Position numbers and translations under genes: made by a program
In this document: positions 35,247-45,691 of the stretch, one piece after another
How the letters are laid out: the number at the start of each line of letters is the position of its first letter
Numbering within the stretch: position 1 is the stretch's first letter
The notes under the pieces: model-generated
What the model was told of the DNA's origin: nothing
The model's input: the letters and a program-made list of their open reading frames with translations, nothing else
Databases searched by the model: none
Assembly: GCA_001695595.3 (NCBI GenBank)
Contig: MBPM02000091.1
Span: 124,001-188,000, forward strand
Direction of reading: 5' to 3'
Source: Plasmopara viticola
Taxonomy: Eukaryota > Oomycota > Peronosporomycetes > Peronosporales > Peronosporaceae
DNA length: 64,000 nt

Positions 35247-35674
35247 GATTGCATCAAATAAGCAGCTCCGACTTTTGATAAATTAAAATGCAATAAGCTA
35301 TTTTTTAAAGTAAAGACCCCTCCTTTTGCTAACTAGCCCCCCATGATACTAAATCCTAAGGCGAGATTTTTGTACGTATTATAAACCTGCTTCTTAGAAC
35401 AATGATATTTGTCGCGATCCGTATCTTCCTTTCAAACGTGGACAAATTAGAGTCTAAGGACACTCTGCTTGGTCTCTTGATTCCCAATTGATTGCTCGTT
35501 CAAGCAAATAAAATCTGCTTTTAAATACAATGATCTTCCGTCGCGATCGTTATCAAATTATCAGCTTCATACGTGCAAAGTTTTTAGCATTGCGACTGTT
35601 TTATATTGTACAGAACATTTAAACTCATGGTATTTGCTCCAGCCAATCATAGATATATATTATTGCTGCGTTGG

Positions 35675-35974
35675 CATGATGATACAAAGTTGCAAAAGAT
35701 GTTGAGCTCAGATTCGAAGAAGTTGCTGGTGGATAAGAGGCTGGGGTTGACGAAAAATGAGGAGCCAAGGTTGCTGGAGGATTCGAAGAGTTTGCATGAT
35801 GCGTATTGTGTGAAGTTGGTCATCATGTACGAATTATTTTACGAATTTTATCACGCCCATCCGGAATTATTTCAAGAGCTGCGTCCCAAAATTAAGCGCT
35901 CGGATTGGATTCTGATGTTATCACCTTCGAACAGTGGCAGCAGCACTCAACGAATCCCACTTGCCCATGACTGA
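35675..35974 (+). pseudogene. Truncated RxLR-type effector, unit A
   Basis: This holds codons 333-431 plus the stop of the 431-codon effector found whole in units B and C. The rest of the gene and part of its upstream region are gone. Left of the breakpoint (35,673/35,674) is sequence that in unit C lies upstream of the effector (GATATATATTATTGCTGCGTTG). By chance the join keeps an open frame from an ATG at 35,627, giving a short hydrophobic start (YILLLRW) fused to the effector C-terminus. Without the native signal peptide and RDLQ/EER region it should not be secreted as the others are. Confidence 0.88.
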
Positions 35975-37123
35975 GGAGGCTACAGCTTTGGTAAGTAAGA
36001 CCGAAGGACACAAAGCCACCGCCGTGACAGATTACGGATTCAGTCGGTGGCCTTTACCGGTTACGTAACGAAAGAAAAAAGGTTAAGTGGAAATTTTGTT
36101 TGGCGGCAGAATAAGTAAATTTGGCAATTCCTTTGTTTTCGTTCGGTACGTACAACATCGTGGTCTTATAATTTTGCTAGCTCGCGGCATCTTCAGGCTT
36201 TCTAATTGACTTCAAAGGCCATGCCACAGGGCTCAAGATGAAGTTTTCATGGTGTTAGTAACTTTATCGGATCGATTGTAGTCAAAAAGACATCGTATGT
36301 GTTTTTGGTATCGAAATGACGCGTCATGTCCACAGCGGTCAGTGTTACCTATTCAAAAAAAACACTTCAGAAGAACCGCAAGGCTAAAGCACGTGATCGC
36401 CATTAATTTGTCGCACGATCAGCTGTAGGACAAGAGGCTCACATACTCACAGCAAGAACATTTTCCAAAGCAGATTTTCAATGAGCAAAACTGATTGTAA
36501 CTATAGCATTTTTCATGAAGAGATCAAGTAAGACGACAACATTTCGCTTAAAACACATTTATCATTACGTGTAAACTCCACCGCCTGTCGCCAATATCTT
36601 TGATAAATTCATTTGCTTAAACTCGTTGCCTGAAGCTGTACGTGAGAGGCAACCAGGCCACACAACTCACCTTTTCAACAAATGATGAAGCTGCATTTAA
36701 ACAATACTCTCTTAAAGTAAACTTGCGTGTGCATCGTTGATCGTAGCTACCACCTTTTCAAGATGCTTTGTGCCATCGAACTTAATTGCGTTGAATTTGA
36801 AGTGGCTTGTGTGATATCAAAGACGATAAAGGCTTTTTGAAATCTACAAAAGTGACATATCTTCTCGAGGAGGTATTTTTCATGATTATTGTCGGCACAC
36901 GTCTCCCCAGTCACGTGATAGCTACCATAAATATAGCTTATTCATGCTTTGACAAAGCAAAGGGGCTGATTGGTAGGCGCCACATGGAATGCGTTTTTTG
37001 CTCAACTAAATAAGATTGTCTCCGTAAAGCCTAGATCTGGTGGTCAAACCCGTCAAAAGGAACCTTAATCGGTGGACAAGCTACTGATAAAGTATTTTGG
37101 GCTATCGATGTTTCAATAATTTG

Positions 37124-37165
37124 TTTAATAAACACCCCCGCTCATAGCGACAGGGGTTTATTAAA
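37124..37165. repeat. Perfectly conserved hairpin, unit A
   Basis: The arms TTTAATAAACACCCC and GGGGTTTATTAAA pair with a single unpaired base, and the loop contains its own small CGCT/AGCG stem. The 42 nt are identical in units B and C although nearby bases differ. Function is not known; a structured RNA or a mobile-element end are possible. Confidence 0.6.
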
Positions 37166-38079
37166 AAACACAACATTGTTTGACAGGCAAATATATTCAT
37201 GCTAGTTGACCACGGACAAGCAGTTAAGCAAGTGCAATCACTACTCTTCCAAAGAAAAAACTACTAATACTTCCGCTGGACCCGATAGAGAGACACCTGA
37301 TGAGGCTGGATCTCTGTCTGACATCCTTTCTAAATTGAATGACAAAACTCTTACGCAAACCCTGACTTATCACCGCCAACACTGGTGAATGCTAGCATTC
37401 AAGTCTACCTTTGAGTGGGTGATGTTGGTGTAGCAGTGAAGCCTTCAGATTCTGAGTTGATATCAGCATCGCCCAAAAATGCTCATGAACAATACACACT
37501 CGGTCGATAGAATCTAAAAGCAAATGAGATCAAAGCAAGCATTTGCAGTAAAGTTCTATGTCTATCATGCTCTACAGACCTACGCAGTCTGTCGGCTGAC
37601 GCTAACGAGCGTCAGTTTACGAAATGGTTCCTCGAGAGAGATGAAAAGACACAAAGTATTAGTTCGATGATTGGAGCAAGATATACAATCATACCGGTGT
37701 TATCAACAGCAATGATGTTAGATGTCTCACTGGGAAGAGAGAACTGAACAATTTGAGAAAGCGGATGTACTCCCCAGCAGATTTGGCAACACATGGATCA
37801 AACGAAGAAAAAAGATTTAGTACTCCAGAAAATATTTGCTTATCATAAGAAACAGAGACTTTAAAAAAATCTTTTCGATGAATATGTTTATACATATACT
37901 GATTAGACGGGTAGCGAGCTCAAATTGAGGTTAGAAGAACTCTTGATAATAATGGATTAATAAGATCTGTTCATCAATATGGGCTTCAGCCGTCCTCAAT
38001 TAAGAAATTCGCTTCACGAGTCCGTTTTAAGAAGCAACTTTTACGGTGAAAGATGCCGAGCTAGACATCTCAAAAGCGA

Positions 38080-38460
38080 AGCATTTCCAAACTGATAAAT
38101 GAAGCCGGTGAATCTTGTCACTAAAAATGCATTGCACGGTGTTTGAGCGATACACTAAAGCAATGGAGCAGCATGGTCTCACTTGTCAAATTTGCATTAT
38201 ACTGATCTTACAAGCTTTACCGGCTTCATATCGCTTTACGTGAAATGGTATGTTGACCCGCACGACCCCTTAACACCACCGTACAGTTGATCTGCTAGAT
38301 AAGAAATGAAAATTAAACGGCTTGCGTGGCTAGCCATTTAATAGGTCGAAGACTAGGCTTTTGACAACTTCAGCACAGTGAGGCATGAGACCGCGACAAA
38401 AGTGCGGAGAACATTATGATCGAAAGAACATTTCTGACTCATACAAAATGCGAGAGCTCG
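38080..38460 (+). pseudogene. Possible Ty1/copia gag remnant, unit A
   Basis: A broken frame reads FERYTKAMEQHGLTCQICII then LILQALPASY, resembling the copia gag block that ends in LLxSLPxSY. A later CGEHYDRKN near 38,402 may be a ruined zinc knuckle. Several stops interrupt it. The corresponding positions are about 47,800-48,180 in B and 57,065-57,440 in C. Confidence 0.35.
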
Positions 38461-40319
38461 ATGTAGAACAAATATTTCTGCTGTCGCTGAAGCTATATTG
38501 CACCTGCGCTTCATCGAGCCATTTCAGATTATCGACAAAACATACAGCAGCCAAGCAGCGAATAGAACAAAAGGAAGAAGCTGGGCATAATCTTAATATA
38601 ATGCAACGAGTCCAGTGTTTCATGCTAGCTTATTCAAGTCCTATTGGTATCCAGCTAGGATAGCGAGGAAACGTTGGTGTCGAACAATGCATCACAGGCA
38701 CGGCTATTTTAACGCAACTCATCAAATGGGCCAGGGTCTTACGGTAGGTATGAAGTGTCACGACCTCCGCCTTGACGGGCGCAAGGATAATTACCTGCTT
38801 GTCGAGAGAAGCTGATCGAAAAAAGCTTAGAAGTCGCGAAGTTGCAACAAAGACGGCCATGGTCGTTCGCGTTACAATCAGTCAACTCCGGAGTTGACCT
38901 CACCAGATGCTCGCCTCGATAGACACTATCGTAAGAGCGCTTTCCTCTTTCCTTTTTGATGAATCGAGCGAGAGCGCTTATCTGGCCAATAGCATTCTCG
39001 TGCGACGTCGTCACTGTGATAGATCGACTCTTGCAAAACTTGCAAGTCCCGATCACATACTGCACACCGATCTGTCAAACAGCGGAAATGATACTTTTGA
39101 GCTTGCTGAGGGTCTCACCCTATAAATCACCAAGAAAGCCTGGTTCACTCCTCTGATAGCCTGAACATGATTCTAGTGGTCAGAGTGTCTGATGCTGTCG
39201 TGGCAAGACTAAGAACAAAAGATATCTGCCCTGTTAGAGTGTTCAGACGACGCACCAGATACATAATCGATCAGAATGGCTGCTGCGTGGGCAACTTGGA
39301 TGCGTGACCTCATGTGATAGCGAAAATGATTGAGCTGGAGACGATCACATCATCTATCCAATTATAAGTTATGGGTCAATGTGGCGTAGCTAATGGTGTC
39401 CATTCGGCTAAAACACTACCTGATGCACACACACAGTACACTGCTTGCGTAGTATAAAAACCGTTAGTTTCTATATATTTTCTTCGTCGGTTCTTACTCC
39501 CATATATTTTCTAGTCCTATGATTTCTAGTCATTCCAAGTCCTCAGCCTCCTCTGGAAGAAGCGCGAATCAAAGGTTAACAAAAAAAGGGTCTGATACGA
39601 CAGGCATGATATCTCGATAAAGTTCATTGTGCTGATCGGTAAAATACTCGGCAGATTTACTACCGTTAATCAGAAGCTATCATTCTTTTGGGAGTGTTTA
39701 CACTAAATTTTGCGCCCACGTGAGTAGATTGGCCACCCGGACTCTCTCACGGCTTTAGAATGGATGGATTTACATTTCTGTATCCGCCGAACGGGAAGTT
39801 CGCTCTACTTAGTAGACTGCCTGGCTTGTGTGATCTTGTCAACCATCCTTACGAAAAGATTTAATTGATTTGCTCAAGTCGACCGACATAATCAACAGGT
39901 CAAGGATCGCAACTGCATCCACATAAGACAACAACAAAGATCGGATAAACGTGAAAGAGGGTGTTTGAGCCTTTTGTTAGAGCGGTATAAAGGATTGCTG
40001 AGTATAGAAAAGCTTCAAAGAATTAGCTTAACCTTCTTAGGCGAAACGATACATTGTATCATCGGACCTTATTTTAGAGAAGGCATTAATCGGCGTAAAC
40101 GATCGTCCTTTCGAGACGATGTCGACGCACAAAACATTGTGTGCGACTAATCTTAAAAGGTTTTACCAGTTTCGAGGCTTTAAGTCGCAAATATATCCTA
40201 AGCACTGGGAGAACCACACAACAAAGAGGCAAATTAGGCAAGCCAACACGAGAGAAGTGTTCGGCAACGAAATAGCGAGTCGTACTCTCAGTTTCTAATG
40301 GCGCGCTACTAACACTCAA

Positions 40320-40780
40320 CACCACCTTTGCTTAATAGGTAACAATCGTCGATCCAGCCTGATCTATCAAAGTGCCGCTCATCAGAAGCCGTGTGGGTCA
40401 CATATAAATACCTCAAGCTCGTTATTAGAACAGATCAATCCGGATTGTAAAATTGCGAAAGATGGAAGCCAACAGCATAAAAGTTCAGATGGTAACCGGA
40501 TGACTGATCATACCTTGTTAGCAAACGAAAATTTGATTTTTGAATGCAAAGCAATACATCGGCTATTAGAAGTATGTGGCTTTGTAAAGTGTCAATCAGT
40601 ATTGGTGAAAGCTCATGACTTGCTCGCCATTACGAAGTGCTCCAAGTATTTAATGATCAAGTTTGTACTCAATAATGCGATGTACACATTTACTAATTTT
40701 TCACCCATCTACATAAACACGCTTTGACGCCCTGAAAGTCGGATAGCCCTTAAAACACGAAAACTTAAGTGAGGATGAAG
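40320..40780 (+). pseudogene. Possible Ty1/copia RT/RNase H remnant, unit A
   Basis: One frame near 40,355 reads QPDLSKCRSSEAVWVTYKYL then RTDQSGL, like the copia sequence RPDI..HW..KRVLRYLKGT..YGL. Another frame further on reads CKAIHRLLEVCGF, like the RNase H block WLRRLLEELGF. Several stops and frame changes show decay. About 450 bp further, a purine run GAGAAAGGA precedes TGTTGATACAGCGGG (41,217), the order of a polypurine tract and LTR start. The assignment is by pattern only. Confidence 0.42.
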
Positions 40781-41991
40781 CTTGAAAAACATTTTACTTC
40801 TAGACCGCTGGAGCCCTTACAAATAATGTAATCATACTGCGAAAAGTTGACTGGGCATTCTAGGAAGGGCAAAGATTGCAACTGCATCCGCTAGATGTAA
40901 CAGTATATTTTTCGGAGAAACATGAAAGAGTTAAAAAGAAGAATACGTGAAAGGGCCTGTTACCCATAGCACAGGAACATGTTTTGTTTGCGAATCAGCG
41001 CTAAGCACAGAGGCCGGCTGGATGATAGAGTCCCCCTTGGGTGCTAAACAGGATTCATAGTATTTGTCGTGATCATCGCTAAGTAACATTTCCGTTCGGT
41101 AGCGTCTCTGTTCCTTATTTAGTCATTGTTTTAGTTAAACTGACTCTTTTTTTATAAAAGTCAATGAGTAACGACTAACCTCTCTCAGTGTCACATTGAT
41201 GTTGTGTGAGAAAGGATGTTGATACAGCGGGATGCTGAATAAAACCATACTATTGTGTCAAGAAGCGGGTAACACCATATTCTGGCTGACCGCATGGGTG
41301 GCTACAAGATTCAGGATACTTAAGCACTCAAGACCTGATTACGTTACTGTAACGTCAAATGGTACTCGAGACTTGAGCACAATATTGTACAGTCAAATGT
41401 ATCAATGTCCTATAAGCTGAGCCAGATACTGCTTTCACAAATTGTACCATATATAATTTGAGTCACATCGACAGCAACAACCTGATTATCTTATGAAGTG
41501 CGGCGCTGCTCGTTCGGAAATGTCGCTTGGAAGATTTTGATATGAGAAGTTTCTTGGGTCTACTTTAAACAGCTTAGTCTTTTAGTTGACAAGAAAAAAA
41601 GGATGTCACGCAAATATGAAGACTTATATTGCCGGTAAAATATTATTTGTTTTTCGATCGTCATCCGAAGTACAACATAACAAAGACTCATGATGGGGAG
41701 ATTTGTAAAAAGGTCGTTGGGTACATTGCCAAAGCTTTATGCTTGTGAGTACTCCGTTTTTAAACATTTGGTGGGGCGACTGAATACAATTGGTGCCAAT
41801 ATTAGTGGTATTATTAATGACGAGTTATGTAGCTTTTACGAGTGTGATTTTCAGTACCCGCCACACCTCATAGTATGCAATTGTGATATGACGTGTGCTC
41901 TTGAGATCCTGCAATCATGAGGGTGATATTCGTCAGCACACGACTGAAGGCAATAGGGTGTGCAAACAAAGCCAGCTGATATAATAACTGA

Positions 41992-42267
41992 CCGTTTATT
42001 GAAAAGCCTAAGAAGAAGGGTTACGAGGTGGTGTTCATGGTTGAGGCTATTGACGAATACGCTGTGCAGCAGTTGAAGGTGTATGAGGGTAAGAAGCTCA
42101 TCTGCGCCACGAAGGAAGGCCTCAAAATTAAGGAGACGGAAGACGAGAAGAAGTCGTTTGAGGAAGCGAAAGCTGCCACGGATGGACTTTGCAAGCTTAT
42201 TAATGAAGTATTGGACGACAAGGTCGAAAAGCTCGAAATTTTAAACCGCATTGTCGAGTCGCCGTGT
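41992..42267 (+). pseudogene. HSP90 gene fragment, unit B (open frame)
   Basis: 92 codons of HSP90 sequence remain in one frame from [20 protein letters not shown] to NRIVESPC, and the frame continues a few codons into array sequence (VHFGKT, stop at 42,286). A TGA stands immediately before the first codon. An ATG at 42,028 could start an 86-residue peptide, but it would contain only part of one HSP90 domain. A working chaperone is excluded. Confidence 0.92.
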
Positions 42268-42834
42268 GTCCACTTTGGCAAAACCTAGATTATATTCGAT
42301 CAGATGCTCAAAGGATTTATCGTATATAATGCAAAGACTGCAGAAGTATACGTTTTTTCCATCGCCAATTCGTATCAAGCTGACAAATCCAGGACTGCAA
42401 TTGCTGAGATGACGAAACTGGTAGACAAAAGTGCTTTCAGCCGGTCTGGCATGTACATGAAGAGACAAAGTTAAAGTCAAGCGTCAAAGCCAGTAAAAGC
42501 AAAAACGAGCGCTTTAATTCTTATGAAATCGAATTGTATTGCCACCTTATTTCGCATAACGCGCCAAGCCGTAGTAGAAATGAACTGCTTTGAGTAAGGC
42601 TCCGGTTTTTGTAACAGCACACCGCATAACACACATTCACGTTCCGAAGAAAAGGTGTCTTCCTTCTTATTGAAAAAAAGTGACTAGTCCCCGTCACATA
42701 TCACTCTGCAATTTAAGCAGGGACTATATCCATTTATATCCTTCGACATTTATTCAAATCCAGTACACCGAAATCAACACTTGCGATTGCATCAAATAAG
42801 CAGCTCCGACTTTTGATAAATTAGAATGCAATAA

Positions 42835-43168
42835 TTTACGGAAAAGGTTGGGGTGACGCCCTCCTTCCAAGCGCGGGGGCTAAATGCTCGCGCGCTTCGG
42901 GCAGGTGCTCTCGGGCATCTGCAGGTCTCTAACGAGTCTCACCCTCGACGCGACGGTCTCCAGCACCAGGGCACCACCTGGGCTCTTACCAAGTCAGAGC
43001 TAAACAAAATAATGGAAGACCCTCATGACCTCGGTGCTGGCTGCACTGCCCGCCGAACGAGACTCGACGTATGCGGACACCACTCTATGCCGTGGACTAG
43101 CCAGACTGAGCCTAGCACGTGCATATTTTGGCAACGCGATAACGTAATACAATACAATACAATACAAT
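42835..43168 (+). mobile_element. SINE-like retroposon, copy 3 (unit B)
   Basis: Full-length copy with the CGGAAAAGG start and (TACAA)n tail. The 12 bp AGAATGCAATAA flanks it at 42,823-42,834 and 43,169-43,180. Unit C has the same site empty (about 52,593), so this insertion followed the duplication of the units. Confidence 0.82.
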
Positions 43169-43185
43169 AGAATGCAATAAGCTAT

Positions 43186-43705
43186 TTTTTTAAGTAAAGA
43201 CCCCCCTTCTGTTAGCTAACTCCCCATGATACTAAAGCCTAAGGCAAGGTTTTTATACGTATTACAAGTTGCTTTTTAGAACAATGATATTTTGTCGCAA
43301 TCCGTATCTTCCTTTCAAACGTGGACAAATTAGAGTTTAAGGACACTCTGCTTGGTCTCTTGATCCTCAATTGATTGCTCGTTCAAGCCAAATAGATGTT
43401 GTAAATCTGCTTTTAAATACAATGTTCATTAAACAAGCAGCTCCGAGTGTTAATGAATTAGAATGAAGCCCCCCTCTTTTGTTAACTACCCCCATGATAC
43501 TAAACCCTAAAGCAAGGTTTTTGTACGTATTACAAACCTGCTTCTTGGAACAATGATATTTTGTCGCAATCCATATCAATATATCAGCTTCCTTCCATAC
43601 GTCGACAATCTAGGGTCTGAGGACACTCCGCTTGGTCTCTTGATCTTTTATTTGATGCTCGTTCAAGACGAATTGATGTTGTAAATCTGCTTTAAAAAAC
43701 AATGG
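43186..43705 (+). repeat. Two imperfect tandem copies of an effector-upstream stretch
   Basis: Sequence containing CATGATACTAAA, GTACGTATTACAA, AACAATGATATTTTGTCGC and CTCTGCTTGGTCTCTTGAT appears at about 43,186-43,430 and again at 43,445-43,705, with many differences between the copies. Units A (35,300-35,530) and C (52,620-52,860) have it once. It lies 0.7-1.2 kb upstream of the effector. Confidence 0.75.
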
Positions 43706-43916
43706 TCTTTGTCGCGATCGTTATCAAATTATCAGCTTCATACGTGCAAAGTTTTTAGCATTGCGACTGTTTTATATCCTACAGAACATTTAAATTCATG
43801 GTATTCGCTCCAGCCAATCATAGATATATATTATAGGTGCGTTAAGGAAGGCGGGGGCTGGTTAGCGGCTTTCTTCTTCAAATTGCTATATGAACGGTTG
43901 TGTGATTATACTGTAT

Positions 43917-44199
43917 CGTATTGTATTACGCTATCGCGTTGCCAAGTTATGCACGTGCTAGGCTCAGTCTGGCTAGTCCACGCCATAAAGTGGTGTCCGC
44001 ATACGTCGGGTCTCGCCCGGCGGGCAGTACAGCCAGCACCGAGGTCTCGAGGGTCTTCCATTATTTTGTTTATCTCTGACTTGGTAAGAGCCCAGGTGGC
44101 GCCCTGGTGCTGGAGACCGTCGCGTCGAGGGTGAGACTCGTTAGAGACCTGCAGATGCCCGAGAGCACCTGCCCGAAGCGCGCGAGCATTTAGTTCGAA
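43917..44199 (-). mobile_element. SINE-like retroposon, copy 4, inverted and 5'-truncated
   Basis: The minus strand carries the element from about 40 nt inside its usual start to a short TACAA tail (TCGTATTGTATTACG on the plus strand). A 15 bp target duplication GTGATTATACTGTAT flanks it at 43,902-43,916 and 44,200-44,214. Unit C lacks it at this site. Its 5' end is only 197 bp from the effector ATG. Confidence 0.85.
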
Positions 44200-44395
44200 G
44201 TGATTATACTGTATATGTTATATTTCATCAACTAATGCTGCCATTTAAAGTTGCTGGCTGATGGATAGTTTGTTTACATTGCGATAATTTCTACAGGCAT
44301 AATTTTTAACTCCGTAGTATTCGCCTATAATGTTTGTACAATACTTCGCTACGGTACTTGCTGTGATCATATACCGGTATATCAGGTGTTGAATC

Positions 44396-45691
44396 ATGTC
44401 CATCCGCGGCGCATGCTACGTGCTAATTGCGCTTCTCGTCGTAACAAGCAGCCGAATAGCTGCCAAATCTGACCATAACGATCCTCATCAAACGACTGAC
44501 GCTAACTTCGTAGCGCTCAATGGCACAATTGATAAACATTCGCTTCCTCAAGAAAGTCGTGACCTACAGGACGACTTAGCGCTCTCTGAAGAGCGCATAC
44601 CTCCAGCTCCGCGTACTTCGTTGGAAATTTTAAAACGGTCATTTTTGGAGACGGCAAACCTGGTGAAAATTACTGAAAAAGATGTTAGCGAGACAGCTTC
44701 GAAAGCAATTAAAGACTTCAAAAAGGTAGAACCTACGTTGAAGTTCAGAAACAGCAAGCGCCAGCGCATCAATTTGACGCCTAAAAACGTGGGTCACCAA
44801 GCACTGCCTGCTTCTTCAAAGCCAGGCAACTATGTGGTGTCAGTGTCAGATGGTGCGTCACAAGTGTTGGCAAATCGACTTAATGGCGGAAGGCCGACAG
44901 TCATTATTGAAAATGCTGCGATGACAATCAAAAATCACGACTTTCTACCCGCGCTTTCAGGATCGTTCACGAGTACCGTCGCCTTTTCTGATGGTCACAG
45001 CCAGCCGACCGGTCTGAAAGCGTTCAAAATTGACTTGAATGAATACCCTGACGAGGCAATAGATTTATCGCGAGAGGACATTCATTCAGTCGGGCACAGT
45101 TTGCACTTGCGCGAAGACGCTGATAAATCTGTGCAACTTGCGACGGTGAATCGTCAAAGCGTTCCCGAAGATTGGAAGGCTGAAATCGCGAAAGGCCCTC
45201 TAGTGCATAAAGGTGAAGAGGTAGATGATAACGTAAAAGTTATTCACACGGCATTTCTCAAGGCCTTCAGCCTGCCTTTTCACCAGTATCCGCAAGAAAC
45301 GGCCAAAATGATGAGGATTGTCCAACGGGCAGGTAATAGAAGTCCAGCCAACAACCATATTTTTACAACATTCGCAAGCCTGGTAGGAAGGCATGATGAT
45401 ACAAAGTTGCAAAAGATGTTGAGCTCAGATTCGAAGAAGTTGCTGGTGGATAAGAGGCTGGGGTTGACGAAAAATGAGGAGCCAAGGTTGCTGGAGGATT
45501 CGAAGAGTTTGCATGATGCGTATTGCGTGAAGTTGGTCATCATGTACGAATTATTTTACGAATTTTATCACGCCCGTCCGGAATTATTTCAAGAGCTGCG
45601 TCCCAAAGTTATGCGCTCGGATTGGATTCTGATGTTATCACCTTCGAACAGTGGCAGCAGCACTCAACGAATCCCACTTGCCCATGACTGA
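44396..45691 (+). CDS. Secreted RxLR-type effector candidate, unit B
   Basis: This intronless 431-residue protein has the architecture of oomycete host-translocated effectors. A signal peptide occupies about residues 1-23 (hydrophobic VLIALLVV, then SSRIAA). An RDLQ site at 55-58 stands in the RxLR position as a variant, and SEER at 64-67 is the EER motif. The C-terminal region is helical and hydrophilic, with scattered Trp/Tyr/Leu (for example PEDWKAEIAKG and VIMYELFYEFYHARPELF), which may be a divergent WY-type fold; no exact motif is seen. I know no named homologue, so the host target is unknown. It differs from the unit C copy at about 17 residues, mostly in the first 160 and last 120. 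The ATG is fixed by the signal peptide. It probably acts inside plant cells after secretion. Confidence 0.88.
   Translation: MSIRGACYVLIALLVVTSSRIAAKSDHNDPHQTTDANFVALNGTIDKHSLPQESRDLQDDLALSEERIPPAPRTSLEILKRSFLETANLVKITEKDVSETASKAIKDFKKVEPTLKFRNSKRQRINLTPKNVGHQALPASSKPGNYVVSVSDGASQVLANRLNGGRPTVIIENAAMTIKNHDFLPALSGSFTSTVAFSDGHSQPTGLKAFKIDLNEYPDEAIDLSREDIHSVGHSLHLREDADKSVQLATVNRQSVPEDWKAEIAKGPLVHKGEEVDDNVKVIHTAFLKAFSLPFHQYPQETAKMMRIVQRAGNRSPANNHIFTTFASLVGRHDDTKLQKMLSSDSKKLLVDKRLGLTKNEEPRLLEDSKSLHDAYCVKLVIMYELFYEFYHARPELFQELRPKVMRSDWILMLSPSNSGSSTQRIPLAHD

Larger units (their letters stand above)
30540..41650 (+). repeat. Tandem array unit A (about 11.06 kb)
   Basis: This is the first of three highly similar head-to-tail units. 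The same landmark (ATGATGGGGAGATTTGTAAA) occurs at 30,630, 41,690 and 51,461. Order: short conserved open frame, HSP90 fragment, a 3.5 kb LINE present only here, effector upstream region, effector remnant, a long spacer with a perfect hairpin, and copia-like remains. Relative to B and C it has gained the LINE and lost about 1.5 kb spanning the effector's first 332 codons. Stretches between the listed features hold only decayed sequence. Short conserved frames such as 30,630-30,866 and 37,206-37,388 recur in all units but carry no known domain. Confidence 0.88.

Noticed and set aside
37119..37205. Hairpin followed by CTAG as a Helitron 3' end
   Set aside because: The hairpin is about 38 nt from the CTAG, much more than the usual spacing, and no TC start or helicase sequence was seen.
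37206..37388. 60-codon frame identical in all three units (also at 46,923 and 56,189)
   Set aside because: It begins right after a stop with a TTG and no ATG, and the flanking non-coding sequence is about as conserved, so a gene is not supported.
41992..42286. A functional HSP90 gene in the array
   Set aside because: Only about 92 codons of the middle/C-terminal part are present, with a stop directly before them and no ATPase domain.
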